A stretch of DNA of 8,169 nt from Nostocaceae cyanobacterium CSSed10_463m (lineage in GTDB: Bacteria > Cyanobacteriota > Cyanobacteriia > Cyanobacteriales > Nostocaceae), in assembly GCA_003556955.1 (NCBI GenBank), contig PWQB01000476.1, positions 1-8,169 of the forward strand, given 5' to 3'. Made by a program: the position numbers and the translations under genes. Positions 6,622 through 8,169 of the stretch are shown piece after piece; within the stretch, counting starts at the first letter, position 1; each line of letters opens with the position of its first letter. The notes under the pieces are model-generated. The model was given only the letters and a program-made list of their open reading frames with translations, was not told where the DNA came from and made no database searches.

Positions 6622-6743
6622 CAAGCTTAAAATGTTGCAAAAAATTGTAGGTTGGGTTAAGCGCAGCGCAACCCAACGCGACCAATGATGTTGGGTTTCC
6701 TGTCGTCAACCCAACCTACGTCTAATGCACTATTTTAAGCTTG
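6622..6743. repeat. 122-bp nested palindrome, outer arms around a MITE-like double hairpin
   Basis: The outer arms 6622-6639 (CAAGCTTAAAATgtTGCA) and 6726-6743 (TGCActATTTTAAGCTTG) pair at 16 of 18 positions, including an exact 12-bp terminus. Inside lies the separate 73-bp palindrome at 6647-6719. The whole could be one composite element, or an older hairpin (for example a two-way terminator between convergent genes) split by a later MITE insertion. Confidence 0.75.
6647..6719. mobile_element. 73-bp GTAGGTTGGGTT MITE-like element
   Basis: The termini GTAGGTTGGGTT (6647-6658) and AACCCAACCTAC (6708-6719) are perfect 12-bp inverted repeats. The core GTTGGGTT occurs twice (6651, 6690) and its complement AACCCAAC twice (6670, 6708), so the element folds either as one long hairpin or as two adjacent ones. 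This type of element is very common in Nostoc genomes (recalled). It is non-coding. Confidence 0.8.
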
Positions 6744-6763
6744 CCACGCCACTACTGAACTTA

Positions 6764-6826
6764 CTCAGCACTCAGCACTTCTTACTCAGCACTCAGCACT
6801 CAGCACTTCTTACTCAGCACTCAGCA
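6764..6826. repeat. heptamer tandem repeat (CTCAGCA/CTTCTTA) running into dxs
   Basis: Nine heptamers in perfect 7-bp phase: CTCAGCA x2, CTTCTTA, CTCAGCA x3, CTTCTTA, CTCAGCA x2. This is a short tandemly repeated repetitive (STRR) sequence of the kind known from heterocystous cyanobacteria. The last 17 bp lie inside dxs and encode its C-terminal residues and stop. Confidence 0.92.
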
Positions 6827-8169
6827 CTTTACTAGATGCTTGCTTTTGAAAGAAAGCAGCCATGACTCTTTCGGCTATTTGACGACTAGTTAAACCTAAT
6901 TCCGCCTTCGATTCATCCGGTGTTGCATGATCTACCAACTCATCTGGTACACCAATCCGCTTCACAGGAACCACGACATCAGCATCTAGTAATGCTTCCG
7001 CCACAGCCGAACCAAAACCACCCATGACACAACCTTCTTCCAAAGTCACAACTCGGCCGATTTGCTTCGCCAAAGGCAAAATTAATTCTGTATCCAAAGG
7101 CTTGACAAAACGGGCATTAATCACAGTTGCTTCAATGCCATGTTCGCTGAGAATTTCTGCTACTTGCATACTGGGATGTACCATAGTGCCGTAGCCGATG
7201 AGTAACACATCATCACCGTTACGAAGAATTTCTCCTTTACCAATTTCTAAAGGTTCCCAGCCTTCTTCCATCAGAGGAACACCATAACCGTTACCACGGG
7301 GATAGCGCATGGCAATGGGTCCACTTGTATGGTTAATGCCAGTTACTACCATGCGTTGCAGTTCGGCTTCGTCTTTGGGTGCCATCATCACCATGTTGGG
7401 AATACAACGCAGATAGGCGATGTCATACATACCTTGGTGTGTAGGTCCATCAGCACCAACAATTCCCGCCCTATCTAAACAGAAGAACACAGGCAGGTTT
7501 TGAATACAAACATCATGAATTATCTGGTCATAAGCCCGTTGCAGGAAAGTGGAGTAAATAGCAGCCACGGGGCGCATTCCTTCACTAGCTAAACCTGCTG
7601 CTAAGGTGACAGCGTGTTGTTCGGCAATCCCGACATCAATATATTGATTGGGTAGTTTAGCCTGGAGTTTATCTAAACCTGTTCCCGTAGCCATTGCAGC
7701 AGTAATCCCAATCACTTTGGGGTTTTGTTCTGCTAGTTTCACTAAAGTGTGGGAAAAGACTTTGGCATAAGCAGGTGGTTTAGGTTTACTTGAAGGAATC
7801 GCTTTACCTGTGGTCAGGTTAAATGGGCTTTGGGCATGATAGCCTACTTGGTCTTGTTCGGCGATTTCATAGCCTTTGCCTTTCACCGTCACCACATGAA
7901 CCAAAACTGGCCCTGTCATTTCGTGTGCTTGCTGGAAAGTGGCAATTAATTCTTCTAAATTATGCCCATCCACTGGCCCAATATAAGTAAAACCTAGTTC
8001 TTCAAAGACTGCGCCGACCTTGGGAACCGCTAAACGCTTCATTCCTTCTTTGATGCGTCCGAGTTCGGGAGACAAAGACTCACCAACAAAGGGAATTTGC
8101 TTTAACTGTTCTTCAAAATTATCTTTGATAAACTGCACCGGTGGGCTGAGGCGCATTTTATTCAGGTAG
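6810..8169 (-). CDS. dxs: 1-deoxy-D-xylulose-5-phosphate synthase (3' part, start beyond the window)
   Basis: Dxs condenses pyruvate and glyceraldehyde 3-phosphate, using thiamine diphosphate, in the first step of the MEP pathway to isoprenoids (carotenoids, phytol, quinones). About 452 codons are present of a protein usually near 635 residues. The frame stays open to the window edge (YLNK before the internal Met at 8156), so that Met is not the start and the N-terminal TPP-binding part is outside. Counting from Met 8156, the transketolase-type core is clear: GYHAQSPF (106-113), GIAEQHAV (176-183) with the conserved catalytic Glu179, [15 protein letters not shown] (228-242), and a C-terminal transketolase domain ([19 protein letters not shown]). 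It converges on hupS and is functionally unrelated. The last five residues, VLSAE, and the TAA stop come from the heptamer repeat, so the C-terminus has been rewritten by repeat DNA. Confidence 0.96.
   Translation of the reverse strand, partial: YLNKMRLSPPVQFIKDNFEEQLKQIPFVGESLSPELGRIKEGMKRLAVPKVGAVFEELGFTYIGPVDGHNLEELIATFQQAHEMTGPVLVHVVTVKGKGYEIAEQDQVGYHAQSPFNLTTGKAIPSSKPKPPAYAKVFSHTLVKLAEQNPKVIGITAAMATGTGLDKLQAKLPNQYIDVGIAEQHAVTLAAGLASEGMRPVAAIYSTFLQRAYDQIIHDVCIQNLPVFFCLDRAGIVGADGPTHQGMYDIAYLRCIPNMVMMAPKDEAELQRMVVTGINHTSGPIAMRYPRGNGYGVPLMEEGWEPLEIGKGEILRNGDDVLLIGYGTMVHPSMQVAEILSEHGIEATVINARFVKPLDTELILPLAKQIGRVVTLEEGCVMGGFGSAVAEALLDADVVVPVKRIGVPDELVDHATPDESKAELGLTSRQIAERVMAAFFQKQASSKVLSAE

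Larger units (their letters stand above)
6381..6809. other. repeat-filled gap where hupL would be expected
   Basis: 429 bp between the stops of hupS and dxs, with no credible gene. From left to right it holds a hairpin repeat inserted in a CACAGAG-type repeat (6398-6479), an 80-bp MITE-like element (6534-6613), a nested palindrome (6622-6743) and a heptamer tandem repeat (from 6764 into dxs). Reading the three plus frames I see nothing like the HupL N-terminus (no GRVEGD-type or RxCGxC motif), nor a C-terminal DPCxxCxxH motif. Confidence 0.8.

Noticed and set aside
6764..6826. possible CRISPR array
   Set aside because: The units are contiguous heptamers without unique spacers; this is a short tandem repeat.

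Overview
The window looks like chromosomal DNA of a filamentous, heterocyst-forming cyanobacterium of the Nostoc/Anabaena group. Three things suggest this: the gene content (a cyanobacterial-type uptake hydrogenase small subunit diverging from an 'extended hyp' gene cluster), four copies of the HIP1 octamer GCGATCGC (4182, 4380, 4845, 5937), and many Nostoc-style small repeats (heptamer tandem repeats, MITE-like palindromes, GTAGAGACG hairpins). The exact species cannot be read from the sequence.

Left part, minus strand, read from right to left: a TPR-repeat protein (4915-3911), two tiny membrane proteins (3862-3623 and 3614-3390, the second with a strong ribosome site overlapping the stop of the first), a NifU-domain/Rieske fusion protein (3245-2412), an NHL-repeat beta-propeller (2334-1159) and the first 332 codons of hypF (998 to the window edge). 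All point the same way with short gaps and probably form one operon that continues into the remaining hyp genes. As I recall, the same set of genes precedes hypF in Nostoc sp. PCC 7120 and N. punctiforme, where it was shown to be co-transcribed with the hyp genes and proposed to help mature the hydrogenase small subunit.

Middle: a 502-bp divergent intergenic region (4916-5417) holds a 22-bp tandem repeat, a plausible hupS promoter with a leader of about 250 nt, and small hairpins, one of them 38 nt before hupS. Then comes intact hupS (5418-6380, plus strand), with Asn15 and Gln200 at two positions where most [NiFe]-hydrogenases have Cys and His cluster ligands.

Right part: hupL, normally directly downstream of hupS, is absent. 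In its place is a 429-bp stretch of repeats: an inserted hairpin repeat, an 80-bp MITE-like element, a nested 122-bp palindrome and a heptamer tandem repeat. The convergent 3' part of dxs (isoprenoid precursor synthesis) follows to the window edge. The heptamer repeat runs into dxs and supplies its last five codons and stop. The most notable feature is therefore an orphan hupS whose downstream junction lies in a repeat cluster, which suggests that hupL was moved away or lost by rearrangement, while the maturation cluster and hupS itself remain intact.
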